Below are positions 1 through 6,219 of a stretch of DNA of 17,673 nucleotides, in pieces (the first letter of the stretch is position 1; every line of letters begins with the position of its first letter). The position numbers and the translations under genes are program-made. Under the pieces are notes generated by a model. It did no database searches. It was not told the DNA's origin and saw only the letters and a list, made by a program, of their open reading frames with translations. This DNA comes from an uncultured Streptococcus sp. (GTDB lineage: Bacteria > Bacillota > Bacilli > Lactobacillales > Streptococcaceae). The DNA lies in contig NZ_CALHWC010000194.1 in NCBI RefSeq assembly GCF_938036805.1, positions 1 to 17,673 on the forward strand. Direction: 5' to 3'.

Positions 1-197
1 GGATTTTGGAGCGCTTGATTATGGGACTTTCTCTTATTTTCGGGCAGTTTACTGCGATTGGGTTAGTCTTTACTGCTAAGTCTATCGCCCGCTATAATAA
101 GATTTCAGAAAGCCAGTCCTTTGCAGAATACTATTTGATTGGCTCACTATTTAGCATGATCAGCGTTTTACTGACTTATGGCTTGCTTTATTGGTAA
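1..197 (+). CDS. C-terminal end of an integral membrane protein (possibly DUF3307 family), partial
   Basis: This is the 3' end of a gene that begins before the window; the frame is open from the first bases to the TAA at 195-197. About 64 residues are visible. They form two hydrophobic segments (around LIMGLSLIFGQFTAIGLVF and LIGSLFSMISVLLTYGLLYW) separated by a short polar loop containing AKSIARYNK and FAEYYLIG. The AKSIARF-like and FAEY(Y/F)LIG motifs resemble the C-terminus of DUF3307 membrane proteins of Firmicutes, from memory. A TTG at 6 could act as a start, but it has no ribosome binding site and the frame continues upstream, so a truncated gene is more likely. Its role is unknown. 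Confidence 0.6.
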   Translation, partial: ILERLIMGLSLIFGQFTAIGLVFTAKSIARYNKISESQSFAEYYLIGSLFSMISVLLTYGLLYW

Positions 198-203
198 TAA
201 AAA

Positions 204-237
204 ACGAGGCTGAGATATGATTCCCAGTCTTTACTTT
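204..237 (+). terminator. Hairpin after the first gene, terminator-like
   Basis: AGGCTG (207-212) pairs with CAGTCT (225-230) with one G-U wobble, followed by TTTACTTT. It has the GAGGCTG...CCCAG look of short hairpin repeats found after streptococcal genes; a related hairpin occurs at 14795-14820. The stem is short, so it may be a weak terminator. Confidence 0.4.
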
Positions 238-271
238 AATTCTTATTTTCTATAAAGAAAGGAGAAGGCAC

Positions 272-853
272 ATGGCCGAAAACTTAGAAGATATGTCTTT
301 AGAAGAATTATGGCAGCTGTTCCCAATTTTCTTAGAGGAGCACAATAAGGACTGGCCAGCTTGGTATGTGGAGGAAAGCAGGAGAATACAAAGTTTTTTG
401 CCAGCAAATCAGTTGTATAAAATGTATCATATTGGTTCCACATCTATTGAGGGGATATGGGCTAAGCCGATTATTGACATTCTTTTAGAAATTCCTCGAA
501 GTGAAGATATGGGGAGCATCAAGATAGAATTGCTAGAGCATGGCTACCTGCTTATGTCAGAGTCAGAAGGACGCATGTCTTTTAACAAGGGCTACACACT
601 GCAAGGTTTTGCTGAGCGCGTTTTTCACTTGCATCTGCGCTACTATGGGGACCATGATGAACTCTATTTCCGAGACTATCTGAAAGCTCATCCAGATGTC
701 GCTAAGGACTACGAGCAGCTAAAATTGACCTTATGGAAAAAGTACGAGCACAATCGTGATGCCTATACAGGAGCTAAAACTGATTTCATCAGGCAGTACA
801 CGCAAAAAGCTCAAAAGCTTTATGAGGGAAGGTATGACGACAAGCTGACCTAA
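272..853 (+). CDS. GrpB family protein (UPF0157, nucleotidyltransferase-like)
   Basis: A 193-residue protein with the GrpB/UPF0157 signature: HIGSTS at residues 53-58 and KPIIDILLE at 65-73. In this family these motifs form the core of a nucleotidyltransferase-like fold. The substrate is not established for most members; some are found as accessory or dephospho-CoA kinase-linked domains. It has no signal peptide or membrane segment, so it is probably cytosolic. The ATG at 272 follows a good ribosome binding site (AAAGGAGAAGG about 260-269). The N-terminal 30 residues (acidic, EDMSLEELWQLFPIFL) match the start seen in many streptococcal and bacillar homologues. It stands alone: the previous gene ends 74 bases upstream and the next begins about 200 bases downstream behind its own promoter. 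Confidence 0.85.
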   Translation: MAENLEDMSLEELWQLFPIFLEEHNKDWPAWYVEESRRIQSFLPANQLYKMYHIGSTSIEGIWAKPIIDILLEIPRSEDMGSIKIELLEHGYLLMSESEGRMSFNKGYTLQGFAERVFHLHLRYYGDHDELYFRDYLKAHPDVAKDYEQLKLTLWKKYEHNRDAYTGAKTDFIRQYTQKAQKLYEGRYDDKLT

Positions 854-950
854 CCAGGAAGTCCTGCAAATCCACTATATTTCGTTTTAATTAGAGTAAA
901 GAACTCGGATAGTTTTCTTGATTCGTTATAATACGTATTTATAATCACAA

Positions 951-989
951 ATTTCAATTTAAATAATATGATATGGTTTAAATTGAAAT
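951..989. repeat. Perfect 13-bp inverted repeat with 13-bp spacer, upstream of the DUF915 gene promoter
   Basis: ATTTCAATTTAAA (951-963) is exactly mirrored by TTTAAATTGAAAT (977-989). It ends 14 bases before the -35 box of the next gene. It is all A/T except for one C/G pair per arm and has no clear T-tract of its own, so it could be either a weak terminator for the GrpB gene or an operator or UP-like element. The rest of 854-950 shows nothing recognisable beyond a lone TATAAT at 927-932 without a -35 box. Confidence 0.45.
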
Positions 990-1002
990 ATAAGTCCTTT
1001 AT

Positions 1003-1031
1003 TTGTCTACAAATACCAGAAATGTTATAAT
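1003..1031 (+). promoter_or_regulatory. Promoter with extended -10 for the DUF915 hydrolase gene
   Basis: The -35 is TTGTCT (1003-1008), the spacer is 17 bp, and the -10 is a perfect TATAAT (1026-1031) preceded by TGT, giving an extended -10 (TGnTATAAT). The leader would be about 23 bases and contains a strong GGAGGTG ribosome binding site at 1050-1056. Confidence 0.75.
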
Positions 1032-1060
1032 ACTAATCTATAGAGGATAGGAGGTGAAAA

Positions 1061-1912
1061 ATGAATAAACGATCTATCATCGCACTCTCAACTTTTCTGT
1101 TTATTGTTCTTGTCACTTTATTTCTAGGGTCCAAGCTACAAACAAGAGAGTTAAATAGTAGTAACTATATTCAGTCAAGGACTCCGACCTTATTTTTCCA
1201 TGGTTATGGCTCAAGTGCTAATGCTGAAAAGCATATGGTAGAGGCAGCCAGACAAGCTGGAGTTACTCAATCCATCATTATAGCTACAGTTGATAGGCAT
1301 GCCCAAGTAACCTTTAAAGGAGATATACCAAATGATGCTATCAATCCAATTGTCATGGTTGAGTTCAAAGACAATCGAAATCCCGATTATGCTCAGGACG
1401 GAGAATATGCAGCAGCAGTTGTTCGAAAGTTGCAAGCAAGATATGGTTTCAAAAAGATGAATTTTGTCGCGCATTCTATGGGAAATATGTCTATTTTATT
1501 TTACCTATTAGAGCACGCTCAGAATGAAGAGTTTCCAAAGTTACAAAAGCAGGTAAATATCGCCAATCATGTCAATGGTTTGGAGGGCATGGATTTGCCA
1601 GCTAATTTGACCATTCTAGATTCCAAAACGGGGCAGCCTAGCGCCATGAGTGATAGCTATCAAAAACTTCTGGGCTTGCGCGAAATTTATCCGCAAGATC
1701 AAGTGGATGTTCTCAATATCTATGGAGATTTTAAAAATCAATCAGATGGTTCTGTTTTAAACGTTTCTTCTCGCAGTCTCAAGTATCTTGTAATCGACAA
1801 TGCCAAGTCATATCAGGAAAAACGAGTGACTGGCCCTCTGGCTCAGCATAGCCAGCTGCATGAAAATCCAGAAGTCGATAGATTATTGATTAATTTTCTT
1901 TGGGGTAAATGA
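1061..1912 (+). CDS. DUF915-type alpha/beta hydrolase, membrane-anchored or secreted
   Basis: A 283-residue protein starting with a charged N-terminus and one hydrophobic segment (residues about 6-23), an uncleaved anchor or signal peptide that places the enzyme outside the membrane. The rest is a serine hydrolase of the DUF915 group. The oxyanion-loop motif FFHGYGSSA (46-54) is followed by the nucleophile elbow AHSMGN with Ser139. A likely catalytic Asp229 (QSDGSV) and His263 (AQHSQLHEN) complete the triad. The natural substrate of DUF915 proteins is not known; esterase or lipase activity is an inference from the fold. ATG 1061 is chosen because the strong GGAGGTG ends four bases upstream. 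The gene has its own extended -10 promoter. A second DUF915 protein lies at 16486-17277, on the other side of the island. Confidence 0.85.
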   Translation: MNKRSIIALSTFLFIVLVTLFLGSKLQTRELNSSNYIQSRTPTLFFHGYGSSANAEKHMVEAARQAGVTQSIIIATVDRHAQVTFKGDIPNDAINPIVMVEFKDNRNPDYAQDGEYAAAVVRKLQARYGFKKMNFVAHSMGNMSILFYLLEHAQNEEFPKLQKQVNIANHVNGLEGMDLPANLTILDSKTGQPSAMSDSYQKLLGLREIYPQDQVDVLNIYGDFKNQSDGSVLNVSSRSLKYLVIDNAKSYQEKRVTGPLAQHSQLHENPEVDRLLINFLWGK

Positions 1913-2006
1913 TTTTAAGAAATGTAAGCTATTCTCTGTCTATAAGAAAACTTTAAGCATTTTATACTATTTTGTTCTATGGAAAGTTTTCCTTTCCTAA
2001 TTTAAT

Positions 2007-2033
2007 GTGACAGCGCAATCCGCTGATTATAAT
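2007..2033 (+). promoter_or_regulatory. Candidate promoter of the DUF1002 gene
   Basis: A perfect TATAAT at 2028-2033 lies 15 bp after GTGACA (2007-2012), a five-of-six match to TTGACA; the spacing is shorter than ideal. The inverted repeat GGAAAG/CTTTCC at 1981-1997 lies just upstream. If this is the promoter, translation cannot start at the in-frame GTG at 2007. Confidence 0.45.
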
Positions 2034-2081
2034 CGAAGCTTCTCTAAAACCTTATTATTTAGAGATAGATTGAGGAGTAAA

Positions 2082-3062
2082 ATGAAATTTAAGAAAACAT
2101 TACTGACAGCAGGAGCTCTAGTAGCTACTCTCTTTACCGTATCTACAGCAACTGCTGATACTAACGTTCAAAAAGTCATTGACGAAACCTATGTTCAGCC
2201 TGAGTATGTCTTAGGCTATTCCTTGGATGACAGCCAAAAAGAGCAAACGCTTCAGCTCTTAGGCTACAATACATCGAGTGATTCTAAACCTCTGAAAACA
2301 ATGACACCTGATGTCTATTCAAAGATTATGAATGTAGCAAATGATCCTAGTTTACAGCTATATTCTTCTGTTAAGATTAAGAAGTTGGGCAACAAGAAGC
2401 CACTTCAAGTCAAGATTGTTACGCCACAAAACATCACCAAGGTTACAGAGGATATGTATCGCAATGCAGCAGTCACCTTGGGCGTACAGCATGCAGAAAT
2501 TACAGTAGCAGCACCTATCCCTGTAACTGGAGAAAGTGCCCTAGCTGGTATTTATTACTCGCTGGAGGAAAATGGAGCGAGCGTTCCTCAGGAAAATAAA
2601 GATTTGGCTCAGGAAGAATTAGCCGCACTTTCAAATATCAATGCTGAAAACCAGGGTAAGGAAGGCTACGATGCTGATAAGCTGAATGTGGCTCTAACAG
2701 ATATTAAAACAGCTGTTGCCAATGCTAAAAAGAATAACAGCAACTTGACAGAAGCTGATGTCCGTAAAATCGTTGAAGAAACACTGAAAAACTACGGTCT
2801 CAGCAGTTCCGTTACAGCTGATCAAATCAATCTGATTATTAACTTTGCTGTCAATCTTTCAAACAGTGGAGTCATCACAAATTCTGATTTCACAAAGACG
2901 CTCACCGACTTGAAAAACAGTATTGTTTCAAAGGCTGGTGATACCTTCAATAATATCAATCTTAACTTTGATGCAAACGGACTTCTTGAAGATGGCGGTA
3001 ATTTCTTTAGCAATATCTGGAATGCAATCGTCAATTTCTTCAAAGGGTTGCTAGGTCAATAA
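2082..3062 (+). CDS. Secreted DUF1002 protein
   Basis: A 326-residue protein with a typical signal peptide: MKFKK, a hydrophobic stretch to about residue 20, and an ATA/D cleavage site after residue 25. The mature part matches the DUF1002 family, with an N-terminal VLGYSLDDSQKEQTLQLL motif, the VTPQNIT region and a long conserved block (VTLGVQHAEITVAAPIPVTGES is split by its own variants elsewhere). DUF1002 proteins are secreted proteins of Firmicutes with no assigned biochemical role. The C-terminus ends in a hydrophobic, aromatic helix (NIWNAIVNFFKGLLGQ) that could bind membrane or self-associate. The ATG at 2082 is preferred over the in-frame GTG at 2007 because GAGGAG (2072-2077) is well placed, the signal peptide then starts cleanly, and the GTG lies within the probable promoter. 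It is followed directly by a strong terminator. Confidence 0.85.
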   Translation: MKFKKTLLTAGALVATLFTVSTATADTNVQKVIDETYVQPEYVLGYSLDDSQKEQTLQLLGYNTSSDSKPLKTMTPDVYSKIMNVANDPSLQLYSSVKIKKLGNKKPLQVKIVTPQNITKVTEDMYRNAAVTLGVQHAEITVAAPIPVTGESALAGIYYSLEENGASVPQENKDLAQEELAALSNINAENQGKEGYDADKLNVALTDIKTAVANAKKNNSNLTEADVRKIVEETLKNYGLSSSVTADQINLIINFAVNLSNSGVITNSDFTKTLTDLKNSIVSKAGDTFNNINLNFDANGLLEDGGNFFSNIWNAIVNFFKGLLGQ

Positions 3063-3083
3063 GACTGTCTTTAAGATATAATA

Positions 3084-3112
3084 AAAAACCAGCTAGATTC
3101 TAGCTGGTTTTT
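3084..3112. terminator. Strong bidirectional terminator; former guaA terminator in the empty site
   Basis: AAAAACCAGCTAG (3084-3096) pairs perfectly with CTAGCTGGTTTTT (3100-3112) around a three-base loop, giving T-tracts on both strands. It ends the DUF1002 gene. Without the island, the guaA stop codon would lie only about 10 bases away on the other strand, so this hairpin would have ended guaA as well. Confidence 0.85.
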
Positions 3113-3120
3113 GCATATTT

Positions 3121-3133
3121 CTTATTCCCACTC
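3121..3133. repeat. attL: left 13-bp core direct repeat
   Basis: CTTATTCCCACTC, identical to 11692-11704. Its complement reads GAG TGG GAA TAA G, the guaA tail. The next inner bases (GATAA) extend the guaA-like reading by an ATC (Ile) codon that differs from the resident gene's GTG (Val) codon. Confidence 0.88.
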
Positions 3134-3189
3134 GATAATTATAAAGATGTTCCGTGTGGTTGATTTACTAATAAGTAATACATAGTCTA

Positions 3190-3210
3190 GCAGGGAACTT
3201 GGCAGGGAAT
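3190..3210 (+). repeat. Left paired repeat, candidate integrase arm-binding site
   Basis: The pattern is GCAGGGA-N5-GCAGGGAAT, i.e. two tandem GCAGGGA units 12 bp apart, 57 bp inside attL. The same arrangement in the same orientation occurs at 11585-11605, inside attR. Tyrosine integrases with an N-terminal arm-binding domain use such repeated sites; assignment here is an inference. Confidence 0.6.
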
Positions 3211-3232
3211 TTTAAAAGAGGACAAGTGCTTC

Positions 3233-3460
3233 ATGAATCAAAAATTAATAGCGATAGATTATCTATCTAAGCATGTTGAAGAGAACATTGAATTTGACAA
3301 TATCGGTTACGAGAGCAATGTTTTTGACTATATAGAATTAGATGAAGAACTACTTCCTAGTGAGTATCAAAAGGTCTTTGAAGGAAACATAGTCAAAGTA
3401 GATATCTACATGTATGATACAGTATATATTTACTTCATAAGTTTACTAGATTCTCCTTAA
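3233..3460 (+). CDS. Small, very acidic hypothetical protein (75 aa)
   Basis: First gene inside the left end of the island. I do not recognise a family. The 75 residues carry about 16 Asp/Glu against 4 Lys, with an aromatic, Tyr-rich C-terminal half (VDIYMYDTVYIYFISLL). There is no signal peptide. AGAGGA (3217-3222) lies about 10 bases before the ATG, an acceptable ribosome binding site. In the excised circle this gene would sit directly downstream of the integrase terminator and attP. Its acidity would fit a DNA-mimic or a binding partner, but that is speculation. It could also be a degenerate immunity-type protein. Confidence 0.55.
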   Translation: MNQKLIAIDYLSKHVEENIEFDNIGYESNVFDYIELDEELLPSEYQKVFEGNIVKVDIYMYDTVYIYFISLLDSP

Positions 3461-3534
3461 ATAGGAAGTTTACTGGGAGTGGCAAAGGAACGCCAGTTGT
3501 TAGAATTTAAATTTCTTAAAGAAAGGTAAGTAAG

Positions 3535-3615
3535 ATGTTTGGTTTAATCTTAGTTTTAGAAGTAATAGCTTTAGTAGCTAAATCTGTTTCGAATGAGTTA
3601 AAGAGAAAAAAGTAA
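3535..3615 (+). CDS. 26-residue hydrophobic peptide with a basic tail
   Basis: An ATG at 3535 preceded by AAAGGTAAG (3522-3530) opens a 26-codon frame ending at TAA 3613-3615. The peptide begins MFGLILVLEVIALVAKS, is hydrophobic for about 15 residues, and ends in a basic tail (ELKRKK). This layout of one membrane helix plus a charged C-terminus is shared by small membrane peptides, including type I toxins of the Fst/Ldr kind, although no sequence match can be claimed. No antitoxin RNA could be identified by eye. It lies alone between the acidic protein and the serine recombinase. Confidence 0.45.
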   Translation: MFGLILVLEVIALVAKSVSNELKRKK

Positions 3616-3712
3616 TCTGTCTAAAATAGGTGTATCAATAATTGACTATGACAAGTAGGATGAGTTACTTATCTGCGTTGTAAAAAATACATGACAAAAA
3701 AAGGGGCAAGCG

Positions 3713-4312
3713 ATGAAAATAGGATACATTAGAGCATCAACTAAAGATCAAAACCTAGCTAGGCAGATTGAAATGATGAAACAAGAGGGCGTTAATAAGG
3801 TATTCAGTGAAAAAGTAAGCGGTAAAGATATGAACCGTAAAGAACTGAAAGCTCTGTTAAAGTTTGCAAGGGAAGGAGATGAAATTATAGTATCTTCTCT
3901 CGATAGATTAGGTAGAGACTATCAAGATATAAAAGAGATTGTGAGGCAATTACAACAAAGGTGCATCAAGCTAACTATAATTGATGCGCCTTTTTTAAAT
4001 TTTAATACAGGAAACAATACACTGGACACTGCTATGTTTGATATGTTTCTATCATTGTTAGGTTATATAGCGCAAAATGAACGTGAAAAAATCTTAGAAA
4101 GACAGCGCCAAGGTATCAAGTTAGCTAAACAGCGTGGTGTTTATAAAGGGCGTCCTATACAGTATCATGAACACGCTAAAAATGCTAAAGACAGATTAAT
4201 CTATCACAATGTTAAACGAATGCTTGAAGAACATCTTCCAGTTACACAAATTGCCAAGGAAAACGGGATCTCTAGACAGACGGTATATATTATTCGAAAA
4301 AGGCTTGAATGA
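3713..4312 (+). CDS. Serine recombinase, resolvase/invertase family
   Basis: A 199-residue small serine recombinase. The N-terminal catalytic domain has the GYIRASTKDQNLARQ motif with the attacking Ser9 and conserved Arg7. SSLDRLGRD supplies Arg65 and Arg68, and the long helix E begins at about QNEREKILERQRQGI (121-135). The KGRP linker (145-148) leads to a C-terminal helix-turn-helix (about 176-198, VTQIAKENGISRQTVYII) that binds the recombination site. Such enzymes resolve multimers or invert DNA; here it may resolve dimers of the excised element, complementing the tyrosine integrase. The length is normal and all catalytic residues are present. ATG 3713 follows AAGGGG (3701-3706). A short CGGAA/TTCCG hairpin follows the stop. 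Confidence 0.9.
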   Translation: MKIGYIRASTKDQNLARQIEMMKQEGVNKVFSEKVSGKDMNRKELKALLKFAREGDEIIVSSLDRLGRDYQDIKEIVRQLQQRCIKLTIIDAPFLNFNTGNNTLDTAMFDMFLSLLGYIAQNEREKILERQRQGIKLAKQRGVYKGRPIQYHEHAKNAKDRLIYHNVKRMLEEHLPVTQIAKENGISRQTVYIIRKRLE

Positions 4313-4368
4313 CGGAATGCTTCCGAATTGTGAAGTCCAGACTAGTTCTCTGATTTTGTCTAGGTCAT

Positions 4369-4399
4369 TTGACAGTTGATTTGTCCTGAAAAGGATAGT
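4369..4399 (+). promoter_or_regulatory. Candidate promoter upstream of the Mor-like gene
   Basis: TTGACA (4369-4374) is a perfect -35. The best -10 is GATAGT (4394-4399) after a long 19-bp spacer, a four-of-six match. It lies in the 116-bp gap after the serine recombinase and would drive the Mor-like and zinc-ribbon genes. Confidence 0.4.
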
Positions 4400-4428
4400 T
4401 AAATTTATTGTAGAGGAGAATATTAATA

Positions 4429-4698
4429 ATGGCGTTAGAACAAACACAACCTAGTGATTGGAATAAGATTTATATGGAGTTAGCTACATTGATTGGAAAA
4501 GAAAATGCTATGCTTTTGTACACCCATTATAGAGGAGCATATATTAATTTCCCCATGAGATTGTTATCAAAGGAGGGATTACAGAGAATAGTATGTGCAG
4601 AATTCAACGGAAGTAATTCAGGAGAAATTGCAAAAAAATATGGCTATTCAGTTAGACATATTAATAGAGTGGCACAAGAAAAAAATCACATTAAATAA
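4429..4698 (+). CDS. Mor-like transcriptional activator (Mor/C family)
   Basis: An 89-residue protein matching the Mor transcription activator family (phage Mu Mor/C and relatives). It has W11 and MELATLIGKENAMLLY in the dimerisation half, the family hallmark YRGAYINFP (34-42), and a helix-turn-helix (about 62-84, SNSGEIAKKYGYSVRHINRV). In Mu, Mor activates middle transcription as a dimer. Stand-alone relatives in streptococcal islands are likely regulators of element genes, and this is the only recognisable DNA-binding regulator in the island. The RBS GAGGAG (about 4413-4418) is strong. The zinc-ribbon gene follows 17 bases later, so the two are probably co-transcribed. Confidence 0.75.
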   Translation: MALEQTQPSDWNKIYMELATLIGKENAMLLYTHYRGAYINFPMRLLSKEGLQRIVCAEFNGSNSGEIAKKYGYSVRHINRVAQEKNHIK

Positions 4699-4715
4699 GT
4701 TAAGGAGATTAATAA

Positions 4716-5456
4716 ATGTATTGTAGAACATGCGGAAAAGAAGTAAATCAAAATGCTGAATTTTGTTTAAACTGTGGAGTAAATCCACAGAGCGGAAATG
4801 CTCACTGTCATAACTGTGGAGTAAATACAAATCCAGAACAAGTTGTTTGTTTAGCATGCGGAGTCAATCTTGAACAAAGGAATGTATCAAATGGATACAA
4901 CAGTGCAGAAAGCTCTAAAGCTTTCTGTAAAAGTTGTGGAAGTAAAGTTAATGAGAAAGCTGAGATATGTATGACTTGTGGTATTAATCCATTAAATGGT
5001 CATAATTATTGTCAAAATTGTGGAGCTCCAACCAAAGCTGAGCAAGAAATTTGTACTTCATGTGGTGTAAGAGTTAGCGGTGTGAGAATTAATAGTAGAG
5101 CAAGAGGTAGAGAATCATTTGGCTCTACTATGGGAAGTTTCTCATATGGATCATACTCCGAATACTATCAAAATGAATTTTCTGCTATAGAAAGAAGTAA
5201 TGAAGAATATCAAGGAAAGTTTAATTGGTTGGCATTTTTGTTCACACCAATTTGGTTACTTACAAAAGGCATGTGGCAACTAGTGTTAATAGTTTCTGTC
5301 ATTTATTTCTTTCCCCTTGTTGGAGTCCTGGTTGCTCTAGTTTTCTGTTTCTTAATTGGACGTAAGGCGAACTATCTGTACTATAGAAAAGAGAAATATG
5401 GAGAGCAATTACCGAAAGATTGGAGTATATTCTTCGATTTTATTAATCAGAAATAG
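4716..5456 (+). CDS. Membrane protein with four zinc ribbons and a DUF2628-like C-terminus
   Basis: A 246-residue protein in three parts. Residues 1-120 hold eight CxxC knuckles (3/6, 17/20, 31/34, 45/48, 71/74, 85/88, 99/102, 113/116), making four zinc ribbons. They are arranged as two copies of a double zinc ribbon (1-50 and 69-120), an internal duplication. Residues 121-167 form a Ser/Tyr/Gly-rich linker. Residues 168-223 match DUF2628: KFNWLAFLFTPIWLLTKGMW followed by hydrophobic segments (about 187-216) and the RKANYLYYRKEKYG motif. The protein is probably membrane-anchored with cytosolic zinc ribbons. No biochemical role is established; zinc ribbons often bind nucleic acid or protein partners. 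The RBS is AAGGAG. A strong terminator follows. Confidence 0.8.
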   Translation: MYCRTCGKEVNQNAEFCLNCGVNPQSGNAHCHNCGVNTNPEQVVCLACGVNLEQRNVSNGYNSAESSKAFCKSCGSKVNEKAEICMTCGINPLNGHNYCQNCGAPTKAEQEICTSCGVRVSGVRINSRARGRESFGSTMGSFSYGSYSEYYQNEFSAIERSNEEYQGKFNWLAFLFTPIWLLTKGMWQLVLIVSVIYFFPLVGVLVALVFCFLIGRKANYLYYRKEKYGEQLPKDWSIFFDFINQK

Positions 5457-5476
5457 TAGAACTCAATTCTAACAAT

Positions 5477-5522
5477 AAAAAAAAGACACAGTACTCTTTT
5501 TGAAAGGTGTTGTGTCTTTTTT
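5477..5522. terminator. Rho-independent terminator after the zinc-ribbon gene
   Basis: AAAAGACACAG... (from 5481) pairs with ...TGTGTCTTTT (5511-5520), a stem of about 15 bp including G-U pairs, followed by T-tract and preceded by an A-tract. It separates the regulator/zinc-ribbon unit from the DUF1643 unit and is roughly symmetrical. Confidence 0.8.
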
Positions 5523-5629
5523 ATATAATGAGTTACTCTGTAAGTGATATTTTGTCGTGACAATACGCCAAAAAAATATGTTAATATATAATTAAATTGA
5601 GCTAGATGAAGATGGGCAGAGAAAGCACC

Positions 5630-5650
5630 ATATTGATAATCTATCGATAT
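5630..5650. promoter_or_regulatory. 21-bp imperfect palindrome upstream of the DUF1643 gene, candidate operator
   Basis: ATATTGATA (5630-5638) and TATCGATAT (5642-5650) are inverted copies with one mismatch and a three-base centre. It lies 40 bases before the ATG. The gap 5523-5689 is strongly AT-rich; a TATAAT at 5587-5592 lacks a good -35, so the promoter is not settled. Confidence 0.4.
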
Positions 5651-5689
5651 TTAAACTCTTAAAATTAAGTTAAAAAGTGGAGGAATTCA

Positions 5690-6214
5690 ATGGTCAAAAA
5701 ACAGTCAAATGTTTGTATCAAAATAGAGATTATAGAATCTAGTAATAGACACCATCGCTATGTTCTCTCCAAACAATGGAGTAATAAACCTATGGTAACA
5801 GTTCTAACTCTGTACCCCAGTTCTAGTAATTTAGTAGAGGATGATATGACTATGATGTTGATTACAAACAATGTCTATAAATTAGGGTATGGTGGTTTCT
5901 ATAGTGTTAATTTGTTTTCTAAATATGAGATTGATAGAAAAAACTATTTGAAAGCAACCAATGTTGACAATGACGACCACATATTGGAATGTGCGAAAAA
6001 ATCATGTAAAATAATATTTGCTTATGGTTCATTGCCTCTAAAAAATAAACAAGTGGCACACCGTCTTAATGAATTATATCATTTGCTTTTAAATAATCAA
6101 TTAGATGATAAAATAACATACTTAACAGATGAACAGAAAGAATTATGTTTTCATCCATTGGCCAGTCAAGTAAGGAAAAAGTGGTATAATATTAGTAAAA
6201 AAAAAGGGAAGTAA
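5690..6214 (+). CDS. DUF1643 family protein
   Basis: A 174-residue cytosolic protein matching DUF1643. It carries RYVLSKQW (23-30), the LxPSxxxxxxDDxT block (LYPSSSNLVEDDMT, 41-54), YGGFYSVNLF (67-76), the NDD of VDNDD (92-96), AYGS (111-114) and FHPL (154-157). Two usual features are altered: LNPS reads LYPS, and AWG reads AYG. The molecular function of DUF1643 is unknown. The family is common on transposons, phages and islands, and a uracil-DNA-glycosylase-like fold has seemed plausible to me from the motif layout, but I cannot show it. The RBS is GTGGAGGA just upstream. Only 5 bases separate it from the next gene, so the two form an operon. The unit sits between two terminators, as cargo would. 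Confidence 0.75.
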   Translation: MVKKQSNVCIKIEIIESSNRHHRYVLSKQWSNKPMVTVLTLYPSSSNLVEDDMTMMLITNNVYKLGYGGFYSVNLFSKYEIDRKNYLKATNVDNDDHILECAKKSCKIIFAYGSLPLKNKQVAHRLNELYHLLLNNQLDDKITYLTDEQKELCFHPLASQVRKKWYNISKKKGK

Positions 6215-6219
6215 GACAG

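Noticed and set aside
918..932. Extra promoter at TATAAT 927-932
   Set aside because: There is no acceptable -35 at the right distance and no ribosome binding site or gene tied to it.
2007..2081. Longer DUF1002 protein starting at GTG 2007
   Set aside because: It would put 25 non-hydrophobic residues before a clean signal peptide, has no ribosome binding site, and overlaps a probable promoter; GAGGAG fits ATG 2082.
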